A DNA stretch of 64,000 nt from Bacteroidales bacterium UBA3843 (lineage in GTDB: Bacteria; Bacteroidota; Bacteroidia; Bacteroidales; Paludibacteraceae). The notes below the pieces were generated by a model, which saw nothing but the letters and a program-made list of their open reading frames with translations, searched no databases and was not told the DNA's origin. Of this stretch, positions 44,301-53,040 are shown one piece after another. The stretch lies in assembly GCA_002392745.1 (NCBI GenBank), contig DGHR01000014.1, positions 234,023-298,022 on the forward strand. The letters are read 5' to 3'. Both the position numbers and the translations under genes were made by a program. Each line of letters begins with the position of its first letter. The first letter of the stretch is position 1.

Positions 44301-46349
44301 ACCAACCAGCCGATGACTTTCAGCACCTCTACCAGCGACTATGCTACCGCTGCTGCTGATCCGACTCAGGCTGATGCCAAACTGGCTGTGCCGAATGTGG
44401 ATTACAAGGTAGAGACCGGTACATCATGGTTTGCTATCTGTGCACCCTACATCCGCAACAACTATAAACTGACGGATGCCAGCAACGTGGTATTCACCAA
44501 CCCCAATGGCTCGGATGCTAAGGTAACCGTCTTGGCTACCTTCCAGGACGAACTGACCTACAAGGTACCCGAGCGCACACGTACAATCGGGGCAGGCAAG
44601 TCCTATACCAAGACTTTCAAGGAGTTGGTTGACAAGGGTATTGAGAAAGCCGGATTCAGTTACTCGGTTAGCAGTACGGACGAAACGTATATCGATGAGA
44701 TGCTCCGCAAGTTCCTGACGGCTGACTCTGTTACCGCCTATGTGCGCGTGACAACCGACCAGCCGCTGAATATCCGCATCAATACACCGCAAACAACCGG
44801 TGAGTCCTGCGCCAATGGCATGCCGTTCGATTGGGAACACGGTAATGTAAACCCGGCCGGTCAAAAGACGTGGTACGTTGTTGAATTGGATAGCGCGAAA
44901 GTACCTGAAGGCAAGGACCTCCGTCTCCATGTGGAGAATTGGGAGGAAACCTCCACTACCGATGCCAAGGCTATTCTCTACTTCGACTGTGACTCTGCTT
45001 CTATCAAGACAATCGACTATACGCTTGAGCCCGCGCAGGATATGTGGAAGGATATTGACCGTGACTTGCTGGTTTCTGTAGGTTCGGCTAATATGCTGAT
45101 TGATTATACTTCCTCCAATACCACACGTATCTGGGTGGAGATAATCGATGAGAAACCGCGTGACTCGGTCGTTGTGCACGATACTGTACCTCTCTGTAAC
45201 GGAGCTGAGTATATCGACCCCTACACGCACGTAACTATCACAGTCGACTCGACCGACCAGACTACTATCTTCTGGCGCGACAGTTTCGAGTTCCGCAACG
45301 ATACGGCTATGGCTATGTGGGATTCGATTGTCTACACCCATGTGGTTGTATTGCAAGACCCGCAGATGTATCTCATCGACTCGATTGCTGACCAGCCTGT
45401 TATCAAACGTGGTGAAGTTATCGACTACGCTGCCGCAGATACATGGCTTCAGACGCAGTTGGAGAACGAGCGTACCGATTCAATCAAGATTGCCGATACT
45501 ATCCTCTGGGAGTATAGTCTCAATGGCACGGACTTCGAACCGATTCCTCTGACTCCGCTCTCTACCGAGGCTGTTGTTCTGCGATACCTGATTGTTACGG
45601 AATGTGAAGACACTGTCACCAGTGAATTGTTCTATAACACCGTACGCGACACGCTCGATACCGTTGTCTGCAACTATTTTGTATGGCACAACGAGCTGCC
45701 GCTGTTGCCGGCTAATGACTCTACATACAAGGAGACCACTCTGGATTCGATTACTTATCCGCTGACTAACGGATGTGATAGTATCGCATTCCTCAACCTG
45801 ACAGTCAACAGCCCGTTGGTTGATACTCTGGAGGCTGTGGCTAAGTATGGCAACCGTCTGCTGATGATTAACCTGAATGCTATCAAGGAGTCTACCTCCT
45901 GGAATCTGCCGGATTCCATTGATGATGGTTATGTGACCTGGTATCGCGTGGAAGCATCCGGAGATGTAGAGGCTGGTAAAGGATACTATATCACCAACAA
46001 CGGCGAACCGATGGTAGGTGAGTATTACGCTGTCATCAGTATTCCTGGCAGTGATGGCTCGTGTGGCAATCTGGGTTATACCAACCACCTTGTATGCGAG
46101 GCTCCGGCTGGAGCTCCGGCATTGATGCCTTCGCTCGCACAGCCCGGAGAAAATATCCGGATTGTCAATCTGGATCCGGCTCAGGAGACTATTATTCGCA
46201 TCTATTCTACCGAAGGACTGATACAAAGTATCTACACCGTACGCGGAGAGAAGAACTTTACTATCAAGGCCGCTGCAGACCATGGATTCTACTTAGTAGA
46301 ACTGAGCAATGATAGCATGAAATCAACCTTACGTTATATTGTTAAATAA
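41388..46349 (+). CDS. Large secreted repeat protein (1653 aa) with FNWExG...WY repeats and T9SS type A-like C-terminus
   Basis: The signal peptide ends ITAMA. The main body is nine to ten repeats of about 120 residues; each begins with a Cys/Ala-x2-A-x2-F-x-W-E-x-G pattern and a WY pair, the WYs falling near residues 46, 404, 524, 643, 764, 887 and 1160 (one WF near 1012). Repeat ends have the pattern LYVRVTTxQPL. Residues about 1420-1485 hold one NGCDS-type module (TNGCDSIAFLNLTV). The last 75 residues are a T9SS type A-like domain (VNLDPAQETIIRIYSTEGL, GFYLVELSNDSMKSTLRYIVK). Predicted as a surface-exposed adhesin-like protein secreted by T9SS. It follows the 40062 gene after 36 bases. Confidence 0.85.
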   Translation: MKKFLLLIAAVLTTITAMAIGDNSGSTKANAIEFNWEDGNVHESGTKWYRVLLDPLYEEENPSLSLYMTNPSRDNSVDVSMVATVAGETESKSYTIAPHQNKSWAANASALVRMKQKEIYLTLTSNGKVMLSAKVFESADLDETCKDAKTLSWTTDQAQTKGYAAWWKVDLTDFKTTTKKDARLCITNTGSGELTLILGQSYDCPSSGLTNRTLKVAAGQTIYDTIPGSTLKSLTSDEFYFSLENNQPLKFRIEEIDQPTTPVISGSATTIHVTDNFMISAGTHLYRIEVAEMDSSKKYEPEFTYRNEGSAAANVVVKEAYENPAYSAVTNRYDIAADAEEIVVYKKNLLDDIVDSVEYIYLLVNTDQEIHFSGRWKHVREGKACKTNIDFDWENGHTQAARTTQWYAIDVTDAKADMKDIIVFVRNDGSDKATVKASVAFSCPYIDLQEITRTITPGSTTQKKVTYSTYAMMSDTVWAGVETNQPIKIWVDTVPTTMKEPDEACLTAKEFNWEDGERQNALDTVWYKIGMNSVRSLKQFPTVYVHNLGSAQATVYGELSLECPDSIENEKRSITIAANGTYSKEISRNMFENIKADTVYLRVVATQEVSFEIRLTEEAEGASCASAIRFNWVSGNDQAADANLWYAVDMKEAMKSDKDVEVKLVNKGNATCKGTAWLAYTCPFESHQDANFSLDAKQTKTKTLPHSMFETLEDSVLYVRMIGNTALHFEARLVDPAPFDTIDCSTLTFIDLEWNKMYTQTADTVWYLLSGDVLKSLDTLTTTPQIYVHDLSGASNTIKAEVAYHCPITSTMMSKTNTFSAGQELTKLIERGTIEQVIKKDSVLVRLIGAGQFEFKAELVNPNTGNDRMHAVKLTIGENYEQEANTTMWYKVDTKEWKADDSLHGKSLHMTTKNKGGNAEIKIAAYEDVSEDDLLEDHGKRSIPAGKSVSRNFPAYAVYALNDFELYFKVTTNQPMTFSTSTSDYATAAADPTQADAKLAVPNVDYKVETGTSWFAICAPYIRNNYKLTDASNVVFTNPNGSDAKVTVLATFQDELTYKVPERTRTIGAGKSYTKTFKELVDKGIEKAGFSYSVSSTDETYIDEMLRKFLTADSVTAYVRVTTDQPLNIRINTPQTTGESCANGMPFDWEHGNVNPAGQKTWYVVELDSAKVPEGKDLRLHVENWEETSTTDAKAILYFDCDSASIKTIDYTLEPAQDMWKDIDRDLLVSVGSANMLIDYTSSNTTRIWVEIIDEKPRDSVVVHDTVPLCNGAEYIDPYTHVTITVDSTDQTTIFWRDSFEFRNDTAMAMWDSIVYTHVVVLQDPQMYLIDSIADQPVIKRGEVIDYAAADTWLQTQLENERTDSIKIADTILWEYSLNGTDFEPIPLTPLSTEAVVLRYLIVTECEDTVTSELFYNTVRDTLDTVVCNYFVWHNELPLLPANDSTYKETTLDSITYPLTNGCDSIAFLNLTVNSPLVDTLEAVAKYGNRLLMINLNAIKESTSWNLPDSIDDGYVTWYRVEASGDVEAGKGYYITNNGEPMVGEYYAVISIPGSDGSCGNLGYTNHLVCEAPAGAPALMPSLAQPGENIRIVNLDPAQETIIRIYSTEGLIQSIYTVRGEKNFTIKAAADHGFYLVELSNDSMKSTLRYIVK

Positions 46350-46353
46350 GAAT

Positions 46354-46360
46354 AGGAGGT
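46354..46360 (+). promoter_or_regulatory. Strong Shine-Dalgarno aggaggt
   Basis: Placed six bases before the ATG at 46367. Clear SD sequences are unusual in this window, so this outer-membrane protein may be made at a high level. Confidence 0.7.
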
Positions 46361-46366
46361 AGCACA

Positions 46367-47716
46367 ATGAAGACTATAAAATCAATTCTGATTGCAGCCA
46401 CCTTGATATGCGCATCTGCCGTGTCGACTATGTCGGCACAGCAGGCTGCCGAACCCGCTAAACAACACGAGTTCAAAGTGGCAATTGGCGACTCCGTTAT
46501 GATTAAGCGCGAGTGCCAACAGTACCTCACCGGTGAGAGACCTTCTGTTTGGGTATGGGACAAGGTTCATACTGTCCGTCAGCTCGGAACAAAACGTTTC
46601 CCTGATGGTGTCCTGCTGATGAACATCTACTCTTGGATGTGCGAAGACTGCTTGATTCCTGTCAACAACAACAAAGCGCTGCAAGATAGTATCGCAACAG
46701 CTCAAGCCGACCCGGCTCAGGCTGCTGCTGAAGAGGCTCGCCGCGCTGCTGAGCAAGCAAGACAGGACTCTATCGCTGCTGCACAAGCTGTTGCGGACAG
46801 CATTGCGGCTGCTGAGGCGGAGATAGCTGCTGCGGCCGAGAAGGCTAAGCAGGACTCTATCAAGTCCGAGCAGAAGTTCAAACATAACTATGACCGCTTT
46901 ACGATTGGAGTACGCGGCGGTGCCGCTGGTTTGCTCCATAGCGTGATAAACGGTAATTGGACATGTGGCTTTGATGCTATGTTGGACTTGCAATACGCAC
47001 ACTATTGGGCGAAGGACGGACGACCCGTTGACCTGGGTATCATCGTTGGACTGGGAGTGGGTTATTCACGCAGCGGTATGAAGGCTGCTGTAGATACAGC
47101 CTATACCGTTAATACCGTGGATGGTGATATCAATTACAACTTGAAGGCCGACCAGGTAAAAGAGCATGACGGACAAATCCAGTTGGAAGTTCCGGTATTG
47201 TTCTCCTTGATACATGACAACGGTTTGTTCTTCAACGTCGGTCCGAAGTTCATGTTGCCGGTATATACGCCGTATGACCAGACAATCAGCAATCCGCAAA
47301 TCAACGCCTATTTCCCGGAGGAAGGTATCAATGTCTCCAACGAGGTGATTACCGGTTTCCTCAAGGACGACCAGATGACCAACAAGGGTACCGACAACGG
47401 CAACCAGTTCTCCATCAATGTTATGCTGACTGCCGAACTGGGATATGAGTGGGTACTGAAGAGCGGTAATTCACTTGGTTTGGGTGCATATGCCAACTAC
47501 TGTGTATACAATAGTTTCGGCAATAGCACTAAGGCCAAGTCGCTGATGGATGTTACGCCTCCTTCAGGCACCGGAGTAGCTTCGGTGGACGTGTTGTCTG
47601 CTACCAAGACATACGCGGATAAACTCGGCTATTTTGATGCTGGTATCAAGTTGGCATACCATTTCAATTTCCCCAAGAAACAGTATAAGAAGTATAGAGA
47701 TTCTAAGTTGTTTTAA
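46367..47716 (+). CDS. Outer-membrane beta-barrel protein with coiled-coil linker
   Basis: 449 residues. Signal peptide ending STMSAQ. Residues about 30-100 form a small domain (AIGDSVMIKRECQQYLTGE, WVWDKVHTVRQLG) with a LysM/SH3-like look, possibly peptidoglycan-binding. Residues about 105-165 are an Ala/Glu/Asp-rich coiled coil (EEARRAAEQARQDSIAAA). From about residue 178 (FTIGVRGGAAGLLHS) to the end the alternating aromatic/polar strands (LGIIVGLGVGYS, ELGYEWVLKSGNSLGLGAYA, AGIKLAYHFNF) indicate an outer-membrane beta-barrel. It is the last gene of the surface operon and could anchor the secreted proteins or link them to the wall (inference). Confidence 0.75.
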   Translation: MKTIKSILIAATLICASAVSTMSAQQAAEPAKQHEFKVAIGDSVMIKRECQQYLTGERPSVWVWDKVHTVRQLGTKRFPDGVLLMNIYSWMCEDCLIPVNNNKALQDSIATAQADPAQAAAEEARRAAEQARQDSIAAAQAVADSIAAAEAEIAAAAEKAKQDSIKSEQKFKHNYDRFTIGVRGGAAGLLHSVINGNWTCGFDAMLDLQYAHYWAKDGRPVDLGIIVGLGVGYSRSGMKAAVDTAYTVNTVDGDINYNLKADQVKEHDGQIQLEVPVLFSLIHDNGLFFNVGPKFMLPVYTPYDQTISNPQINAYFPEEGINVSNEVITGFLKDDQMTNKGTDNGNQFSINVMLTAELGYEWVLKSGNSLGLGAYANYCVYNSFGNSTKAKSLMDVTPPSGTGVASVDVLSATKTYADKLGYFDAGIKLAYHFNFPKKQYKKYRDSKLF

Positions 47717-47723
47717 ACGTAAT

Positions 47724-48419
47724 ATGACGATACTATGTATCGAAACTAGTACATCGGTTTGTTCGGCCGCCGTCTGCAAAAACGGCGAGCCGATAGACCG
47801 GTGTATATGTCGCGAGGGTAGCAACCATGCTCGGTTGCTACCCCGTTATATAGACCACCTGCTCCGCATAACGGCTGAGCAGGGACTGACAATGGATGCG
47901 GTAGCCGTCAGCGAAGGACCGGGTAGTTACACAGGACTTCGTATCGCTACCAGCACAGCCAAGGGACTATGCTATGGCATGCATGTCCCGTTGATACCTG
48001 TACCTACATTGCAATTGCTCTGTGCTGCCGCTGTCAGTTACATGCCAACGGGCATAGGTAGCGCTACTTTGTGCCCGATGATTGACGCACGCCGTATGGA
48101 GGTCTATACTGCAATGTATGATTCCGCCCTGCACGAACTGACTGAGACGGCACCCTTGGTGATTGAAGGAATTCAATCGTTGCCTCAGACGCAAGGAGAG
48201 GTGTATTATTTTGGAGACGGAGCGGCGAAATGCCGGACTGTGTTGCAGGACCCGCATTGGCATATGATACCGGATATTATTCCGGAAGCACAATATATGG
48301 GGCTTTTGGCCGAGCAAAAAATCCGTGATGGATACGCAGGGGCTGATATCGCCTATTATGAACCGTTCTATTTGAAACAGTTCATAGCGGCTCAAAGCCA
48401 TGTGAAAGGACTGAAATAA
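47724..48419 (+). CDS. tsaB: tRNA threonylcarbamoyladenosine biosynthesis protein TsaB
   Basis: 231 residues from MTILCIETSTSVCSAAV. It has the ASKHA nucleotide-binding start (IETSTSVCS), VSEGPGSYTGLRIATSTAKGL, and CPMIDARRMEVYTAMY, all typical for TsaB, which partners TsaD to modify adenosine 37 in ANN-decoding tRNAs. The ATG is eight bases after the stop of the outer-membrane protein gene; an upstream ATG at 47634 lies inside that gene and is rejected. The PorW-like gene follows after one base, so both are probably co-transcribed. Confidence 0.93.
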   Translation: MTILCIETSTSVCSAAVCKNGEPIDRCICREGSNHARLLPRYIDHLLRITAEQGLTMDAVAVSEGPGSYTGLRIATSTAKGLCYGMHVPLIPVPTLQLLCAAAVSYMPTGIGSATLCPMIDARRMEVYTAMYDSALHELTETAPLVIEGIQSLPQTQGEVYYFGDGAAKCRTVLQDPHWHMIPDIIPEAQYMGLLAEQKIRDGYAGADIAYYEPFYLKQFIAAQSHVKGLK

Positions 48420-48420
48420 G

Positions 48421-51099
48421 ATGATGAGATTAATCGGGCGTAACATACTTGGAATACTGTCAGCGGCTCTCTGCTGCCTTGTTGTCGTATCCTGCTCCAC
48501 GCAAAAAAACACGTGGGCAACACGCTCGTTCCACCAGACAAAGGTCAAGTATAACATCCTCTATAACGGCAATACCGCATATGAAGAAGGCCTCAAGGCT
48601 ATCCGCGATGCCAACGAAGATGACTATAGCCATATCTTGAACCTGTATCCTGTCAGCAATCACAAGGCGGCAGAAGCAAGTGCTTCACAGATGGATAAGA
48701 CCATTGAGAAATGCCGTAAGTGTATCAAATTGCATTCTATCAAGACAAAACCGAAACGTGACCCCAAAAGGGCTAACGACCCGAAATACAAACTTTGGTT
48801 GAAATCCGAAGAATTCAATGCCAATATGGACCTGGCTTGGATTCGTTTGGGCGAGGCCGAATTCCATAAAGGAGATTTTCTGGGAGCCGTCAGCACCTTC
48901 AATTATATTATCCGTCATTATGAAAACGATGCGGATATAATAGCACAATGCCAGCTATGGATTGCTCGTGCTTATGCCGAGATGGGTTGGCAATACGAGG
49001 CGGAGGATATGCTCAATCGGGTGCAACTGGATGCCTTGAGCAAAAAACACGCTAAGCTGTACTCGGCAGTAAAAGCGGACGTGTTGCTCAAGGGACGTCA
49101 GTACCACGCGGCTATTCCCTTCGTTAAGATAGCGATTCCATATGAGAAACGCAAGATTTATAGACCGCGTTTTGCTTATGTGTTAGGACAGTTGTACGAA
49201 CTGGAAGGCAAGAACAGCGAGGCTGTGAGCGCATACAAGTCCGTGGTTCGCATGGCTCCTCCGAATGAGATGGAGTTTAATGCCCGTATTCGTATTGCAG
49301 AGTTGGGGGGCAAGAACTCGTTGCGCCAGCTCCGTACAATGGCCAGACAGTCAAAATATAAGGACCGGCTGGATATAATATACGGGTCGATGGGAAATAT
49401 CTACCTCCGTCAGGGGGATACGATACAGGCATTGGCTATGTATAGAAAAGCCATTGAGGAATCCACCCAGGGAGGTGCGGCGAAAGCGGAAGTACTCGTG
49501 CGTGCCGGTGATTTGTATTTCGACAGGCGCTCGTATGTGGAGGCACAGCCATGTTATCGCGAGGCAGTGACGATTCTTACTGCCGACAATGATGATTTTG
49601 CTCGTATACAGCAACGATCGGAAGTGCTGGACGAACTGATTGTGGCTTACCAGCAAGCGCAACTTCAAGACTCCCTGCAACGTCTGAGTACGAAATCGGA
49701 TGCGGAGCAACGCGCTGTCGTGGAGAAGATCATTGCTGATTTGATAGCTGCCGAAAAAGCAGATTCGCTGCAACAAGCCCAAGCGGCCCGTGAAGCTGCC
49801 CATGGCGATGGAGGACCACGTAGTGTTAATACAGCAAACATGCTGGGAGGCGGCGGTGCGCAAAAGGGGGATTGGTATTTCTACAACCCTCAACTGATTA
49901 AACAGGGACAGCAGGAGTGGCGTCGTCGTTGGGGAAACCGTACCCTGGAGGACAACTGGCGCCGGCAGAACAAGCAGGTAATGGCAGCGTCTCCGGAGGA
50001 TTATAATCCCGGTGAAGAGGATTCTGTCGGTTTGGCGGCAAACGACTCAGTCATAACCCGGCAGGTCATCGAGACGGATACGCACAAACCGGAATATTAT
50101 CTCCAGCAAATACCTCGGACCCCCGAGGAGTTGGCCGCTAGTGATAGTTTGTGGCGTGAGGCAATGGTGAGTCTGGTTTTTGTATATCGTGACCGTCTGG
50201 GGGACGACCCCGCAGCTTTAGAGGCTTTACAGCAATTGGAGCAGCGTGTGCCGGGGCATCCATCCCTGTTGGATGTATATTATAGCTATTATCTATTGTC
50301 ATTGCGTCATGAGCAATTGGAACAAGCAGCCGAGTGGCGCGACAAAATCATGCGTTATTATCCGTCTTCTACCCAAGCACAGATAGTGAGCCAGCCTGAT
50401 TATTTCAATCGTCTCCGCCGTATGGCGCAGGAGCAGGATTCGTTATATGCGGCTACGTATACATATTATACAAAGGGTGAGTATGCCCGTGTGAAAGCCA
50501 ACAAACAATATGCCCAATCCGAATATCCGCTGAGCCCGCTCATGCCAAGGTTCTTGTTTCTCAATGCGATAGCAACTGCCCGTACAGAGGGACAAGAGGC
50601 CTTTGTCACTGAATTGCAAGATATGGTCGCGCGTTATCCCGATACGGAATTGGGGGCAATGGCAAAGGATATGTTGGCTATGATGGGACAAGGAATGGAA
50701 AGCCGGACAGGAGGAGCTGCAACCTCATTGGCTGACTTGAGAGGACAGACTGACAATACGGAGACAGACACCGTCGCTTCTTCCATTCAATGGAGTGAAG
50801 ACCGTAATCAACCCAGTGTCGTTCTCTTGAGATTGAAAACCCGGGAAGAGCAACCATTGAACGATTTGCTGTACGAGGTGGCATTGTTCAATTTCTCGCA
50901 ATTCTTGATTCGCGACTTCGACTTGCAGAAAATACCGGTACTGGGTACTGGTAGTGCCTTGCGTATCAGTGGGTTCCAGAATATGGATGAGGCGGAGTGG
51001 TGGATAGGTTTGCTCCGACAAAATGCCGATATGCAGGCAATACTTACCGAGGTGGAAATTATGCCGGTGGCAGAAGTGAACGTGCCTTTGGTGCAATAA
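48421..51099 (+). CDS. porW: PorW/SprE-type T9SS lipoprotein with TPR repeats
   Basis: 892 residues. Lipobox VVSCS, then the SprE/PorW opening TRSFHQTKVKYNILYNGN, followed by alpha-helical TPR-like repeats (AWIRLGEAEFHKGDFLGA, LYELEGKNSEAVSAYKSV, YLRQGDTIQALAMYRKAI). A Gln/Ala-rich and disordered region (about residues 415-560) is followed by further TPRs and a C-terminal SPOR-like part. PorW/SprE proteins are needed for type IX secretion and gliding, linking the secretion ring to the cell envelope. Its presence supports the T9SS reading of the C-terminal domains on the proteins at 27788 and 41388. Confidence 0.88.
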   Translation: MMRLIGRNILGILSAALCCLVVVSCSTQKNTWATRSFHQTKVKYNILYNGNTAYEEGLKAIRDANEDDYSHILNLYPVSNHKAAEASASQMDKTIEKCRKCIKLHSIKTKPKRDPKRANDPKYKLWLKSEEFNANMDLAWIRLGEAEFHKGDFLGAVSTFNYIIRHYENDADIIAQCQLWIARAYAEMGWQYEAEDMLNRVQLDALSKKHAKLYSAVKADVLLKGRQYHAAIPFVKIAIPYEKRKIYRPRFAYVLGQLYELEGKNSEAVSAYKSVVRMAPPNEMEFNARIRIAELGGKNSLRQLRTMARQSKYKDRLDIIYGSMGNIYLRQGDTIQALAMYRKAIEESTQGGAAKAEVLVRAGDLYFDRRSYVEAQPCYREAVTILTADNDDFARIQQRSEVLDELIVAYQQAQLQDSLQRLSTKSDAEQRAVVEKIIADLIAAEKADSLQQAQAAREAAHGDGGPRSVNTANMLGGGGAQKGDWYFYNPQLIKQGQQEWRRRWGNRTLEDNWRRQNKQVMAASPEDYNPGEEDSVGLAANDSVITRQVIETDTHKPEYYLQQIPRTPEELAASDSLWREAMVSLVFVYRDRLGDDPAALEALQQLEQRVPGHPSLLDVYYSYYLLSLRHEQLEQAAEWRDKIMRYYPSSTQAQIVSQPDYFNRLRRMAQEQDSLYAATYTYYTKGEYARVKANKQYAQSEYPLSPLMPRFLFLNAIATARTEGQEAFVTELQDMVARYPDTELGAMAKDMLAMMGQGMESRTGGAATSLADLRGQTDNTETDTVASSIQWSEDRNQPSVVLLRLKTREEQPLNDLLYEVALFNFSQFLIRDFDLQKIPVLGTGSALRISGFQNMDEAEWWIGLLRQNADMQAILTEVEIMPVAEVNVPLVQ

Positions 51100-51100
51100 A

Positions 51101-51127
51101 AAAAGGATGGCGGTTAACCATCCTTTT
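51101..51127. terminator. Bidirectional intrinsic terminator
   Basis: aaaaggatgg (51101-51110), loop cggttaa, ccatcctttt (51118-51127). Serves the porW-like gene on + and the tRNA on -. Confidence 0.85.
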
Positions 51128-51128
51128 G

Positions 51129-51202
51129 TCGGGGAGACGTGATTCGAACACGCGACCTCCGGTCCCCCAGACCGTTGCGCTACCGGGCTGCGCCACTCCC
51201 CG
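51129..51202 (-). tRNA. tRNA-Pro (GGG)
   Basis: The reverse complement folds as a cloverleaf: acceptor CGGGGAG/CTCCCCG, D arm with AGCCCGGTAGCGC, anticodon stem around CTGGGGG, T arm GTTCGAATC, discriminator A. The anticodon is GGG. CCA is not encoded. Confidence 0.95.
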
Positions 51203-51228
51203 AACACTCTCTTTTACGAAAGCGGCTG

Positions 51229-51260
51229 CAAAATTACTGCTTTTTTTTGATATGTGCAAA
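51229..51260 (-). promoter_or_regulatory. Promoter of tRNA-Pro
   Basis: On the minus strand TTTG (51257-51260), a 20-base gap and TAATTTTG (51229-51236). It is a close match to the extended consensus of the hipBA and orphan promoters. Confidence 0.8.
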
Positions 51261-51275
51261 TTTAAAGACAAATAA

Positions 51276-52625
51276 ATGCAAAAAAAATTCTATATTGAGA
51301 CCTATGGCTGCCAAATGAATGTGGCGGATAGCGAGGTTGTGGCTGCTATCATGCAGACTACGGATGCTCAGATGACAGATAAATGGGAGGAAGCGGATAT
51401 TATATTGCTCAATACGTGTTCTATCCGTGACAATGCAGAGCAGAAAGTGGGGGCTAGATTGCGCGAACTCAAGTCTCGTTCTGCCCAGAGCCGGTCGGAG
51501 GTTGTAAGAGCAGGACGTAGAGTCATATTAGGCGTTATCGGCTGTATGGCAGAGCGTATCGGTCAGGACTTGATCAACGATTACGGAGTGGATTTTGTAG
51601 CGGGGCCGGATGCCTATTTGGATATCCCTAATCTGCTGGCACAGTGTGAGAACGGCCATAAAGCGATGAATGTTGAACTGAGTACCACCGAAACATACCG
51701 TCAGATTATTCCGGCCCGTATCGGTCGCTCTATCAGCGGCTTTGTCAGCATCATGCGCGGCTGCAATAATTTCTGTTCGTATTGCGTGGTCCCTTACACT
51801 CGTGGTCGCGAACGAAGCCGTGATGTGGACTCCATACTCAGCGAGGTCCGCGATTTGCAACAGCGCGGCTATAAGGAAGTAACGCTTCTGGGACAGAATG
51901 TCAATTCCTATTGTTTTGAGCGAAAGGACGGTACCAAGGTGGATTTTGCAGATTTACTGGAGATAGTGGCGGATACCGTGCCCGATATGCGCATCCGGTT
52001 TACCACCAGTCATCCTAAAGACATGTCGGACAAAACACTGGAGGCCATCAGTCGGCATGCGAATTTGTGCAAGTTTATACACTTGGCAGTCCAGTCCGGT
52101 TCTAATCACATTCTCAAACTCATGAACCGAAAATATACGCGCGAATGGTATCTTGAACGTATCGCCGCTATTCGCCGTATATTACCCGGAGCAGCTATCA
52201 GCACGGATATCTTCTGCGGTTTTCACGATGAAACACTTGAAGACCATGCGCAGACACTGAGTTTGATGCGAGAAGTGGGATTTGATACAGCATTCATGTT
52301 CAAATATTCTGAGCGTCCGGGCACTTATGCCCAGAAACACTTGCCCGACAATATCCCTGAGGAGGAAAAGGTGCGCAGACTCAATGAGATTATTGCTTTG
52401 CAAAATCAATTGTCTTTGGAATCTAACCGCCGCGAACTGGGCAAAACGGTAGAAGTGTTGGTTGAGGGATTCTCAAAGCGGAGCCGCGAAGATATGTACG
52501 GACGTACGGATACATACAAGACCGTCGTCTTTCCGCGTACGAACCAGAAGATTGGGGAACTGGTGAGGGTGACAATTATGGAAGCCTCTGCAGCCACTTT
52601 AAGGGGGGAAATTGTTGAAATTTAG
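51276..52625 (+). CDS. miaB: tRNA-2-methylthio-N6-dimethylallyladenosine synthase MiaB
   Basis: 449 residues. N-terminal methylthiotransferase domain: YGCQMN (Cys12), NTCSIRD, GCMAE for the first Fe-S cluster. Radical SAM domain: RGCNNFCSYCVVPYTRGRE with the CxxxCxxC cluster. C-terminal TRAM domain from about residue 375. It adds a methylthio group to adenosine 37 of tRNAs that read UNN codons. Between LRELK and ILGVIGCMAE there is a 17-residue Arg/Ser-rich stretch, longer than in most MiaB. The start is 16 bases downstream of the -33 element of the divergent tRNA promoter. Confidence 0.95.
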   Translation: MQKKFYIETYGCQMNVADSEVVAAIMQTTDAQMTDKWEEADIILLNTCSIRDNAEQKVGARLRELKSRSAQSRSEVVRAGRRVILGVIGCMAERIGQDLINDYGVDFVAGPDAYLDIPNLLAQCENGHKAMNVELSTTETYRQIIPARIGRSISGFVSIMRGCNNFCSYCVVPYTRGRERSRDVDSILSEVRDLQQRGYKEVTLLGQNVNSYCFERKDGTKVDFADLLEIVADTVPDMRIRFTTSHPKDMSDKTLEAISRHANLCKFIHLAVQSGSNHILKLMNRKYTREWYLERIAAIRRILPGAAISTDIFCGFHDETLEDHAQTLSLMREVGFDTAFMFKYSERPGTYAQKHLPDNIPEEEKVRRLNEIIALQNQLSLESNRRELGKTVEVLVEGFSKRSREDMYGRTDTYKTVVFPRTNQKIGELVRVTIMEASAATLRGEIVEI

Positions 52626-52653
52626 GGAAAAAGTGCATTTTTTTTGCCAAAAA

Positions 52654-52685
52654 TTTGGCTATGTCAAATAAAAGTAGTACTTTTG
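52654..52685 (+). promoter_or_regulatory. Promoter of the leader-smORF-greA unit
   Basis: TTTG (52654-52657), 20-base gap, TACTTTTG (52678-52685). It is followed by a 230-base repeat-rich leader. Confidence 0.85.
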
Positions 52686-52732
52686 CACTGAAAACAAATA
52701 AATTTTCATAGTTAAGGTTTAGGTTTAATGGC

Positions 52733-52916
52733 AATAGGAGGCTGTGAAGTTTCCTATTGTTTTTGAACAAAGTTCTAAAAGAATAGGTCATACAATACGT
52801 GCCTATTGTTTTTGAACAAAGTTCTAAAAGAATAGGTCATACAATACGTGCCTGTTGTTTTTGAACAAAGTTCTTCAAAAATAGGTCGGCATGGCCTATT
52901 GTTTTTTGGGAAAAAG
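52733..52916 (+). repeat. 49-bp tandem hairpin repeat in greA leader
   Basis: Units begin at 52753, 52802 and 52851, and a shortened fourth at 52895. Each has cctattg (or cctgttg), gaac-aaa-gttc, and aatagg, folding into a stem of about 14 pairs. An extra aatagga at 52733 can pair with the first cctatt, so several exclusive folds exist. Tandem hairpins of this type suggest attenuation or RNA stability control. Confidence 0.8.
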
Positions 52917-52918
52917 AT

Positions 52919-53026
52919 ATGGAAGAAAAAACAGACAAACAGCGTGTTCCAACTCCTGATTGGACGGATATGGATGAGGTTCGCAAAGCAATCATTGCGA
53001 ACGAAATTATTAATCGAAAATATTAA
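52919..53026 (+). CDS. Small protein (35 aa) ahead of greA
   Basis: ATG to TAA encodes 35 residues, rich in charged residues, with VPTPDWTDMDEVRKAI and a C-terminal ANEIINRKY. No membrane segment or signal. The composition is protein-like rather than random, and there is a good position between leader and greA (14-base spacing to the greA ATG). I do not recognise the function. Too short for definite assignment. Confidence 0.5.
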   Translation: MEEKTDKQRVPTPDWTDMDEVRKAIIANEIINRKY

Positions 53027-53040
53027 ATTCAACTTATATT

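Noticed and set aside
52728..52766. Possible 12-residue leader peptide MAIGGCEVSYCF
   Set aside because: Too short and contained in the hairpin region; no codon bias or regulatory-residue run to support attenuation.
52753..52916. CRISPR-like array in the greA leader
   Set aside because: The units are contiguous with no unique spacers and no cas genes; they are tandem hairpins.
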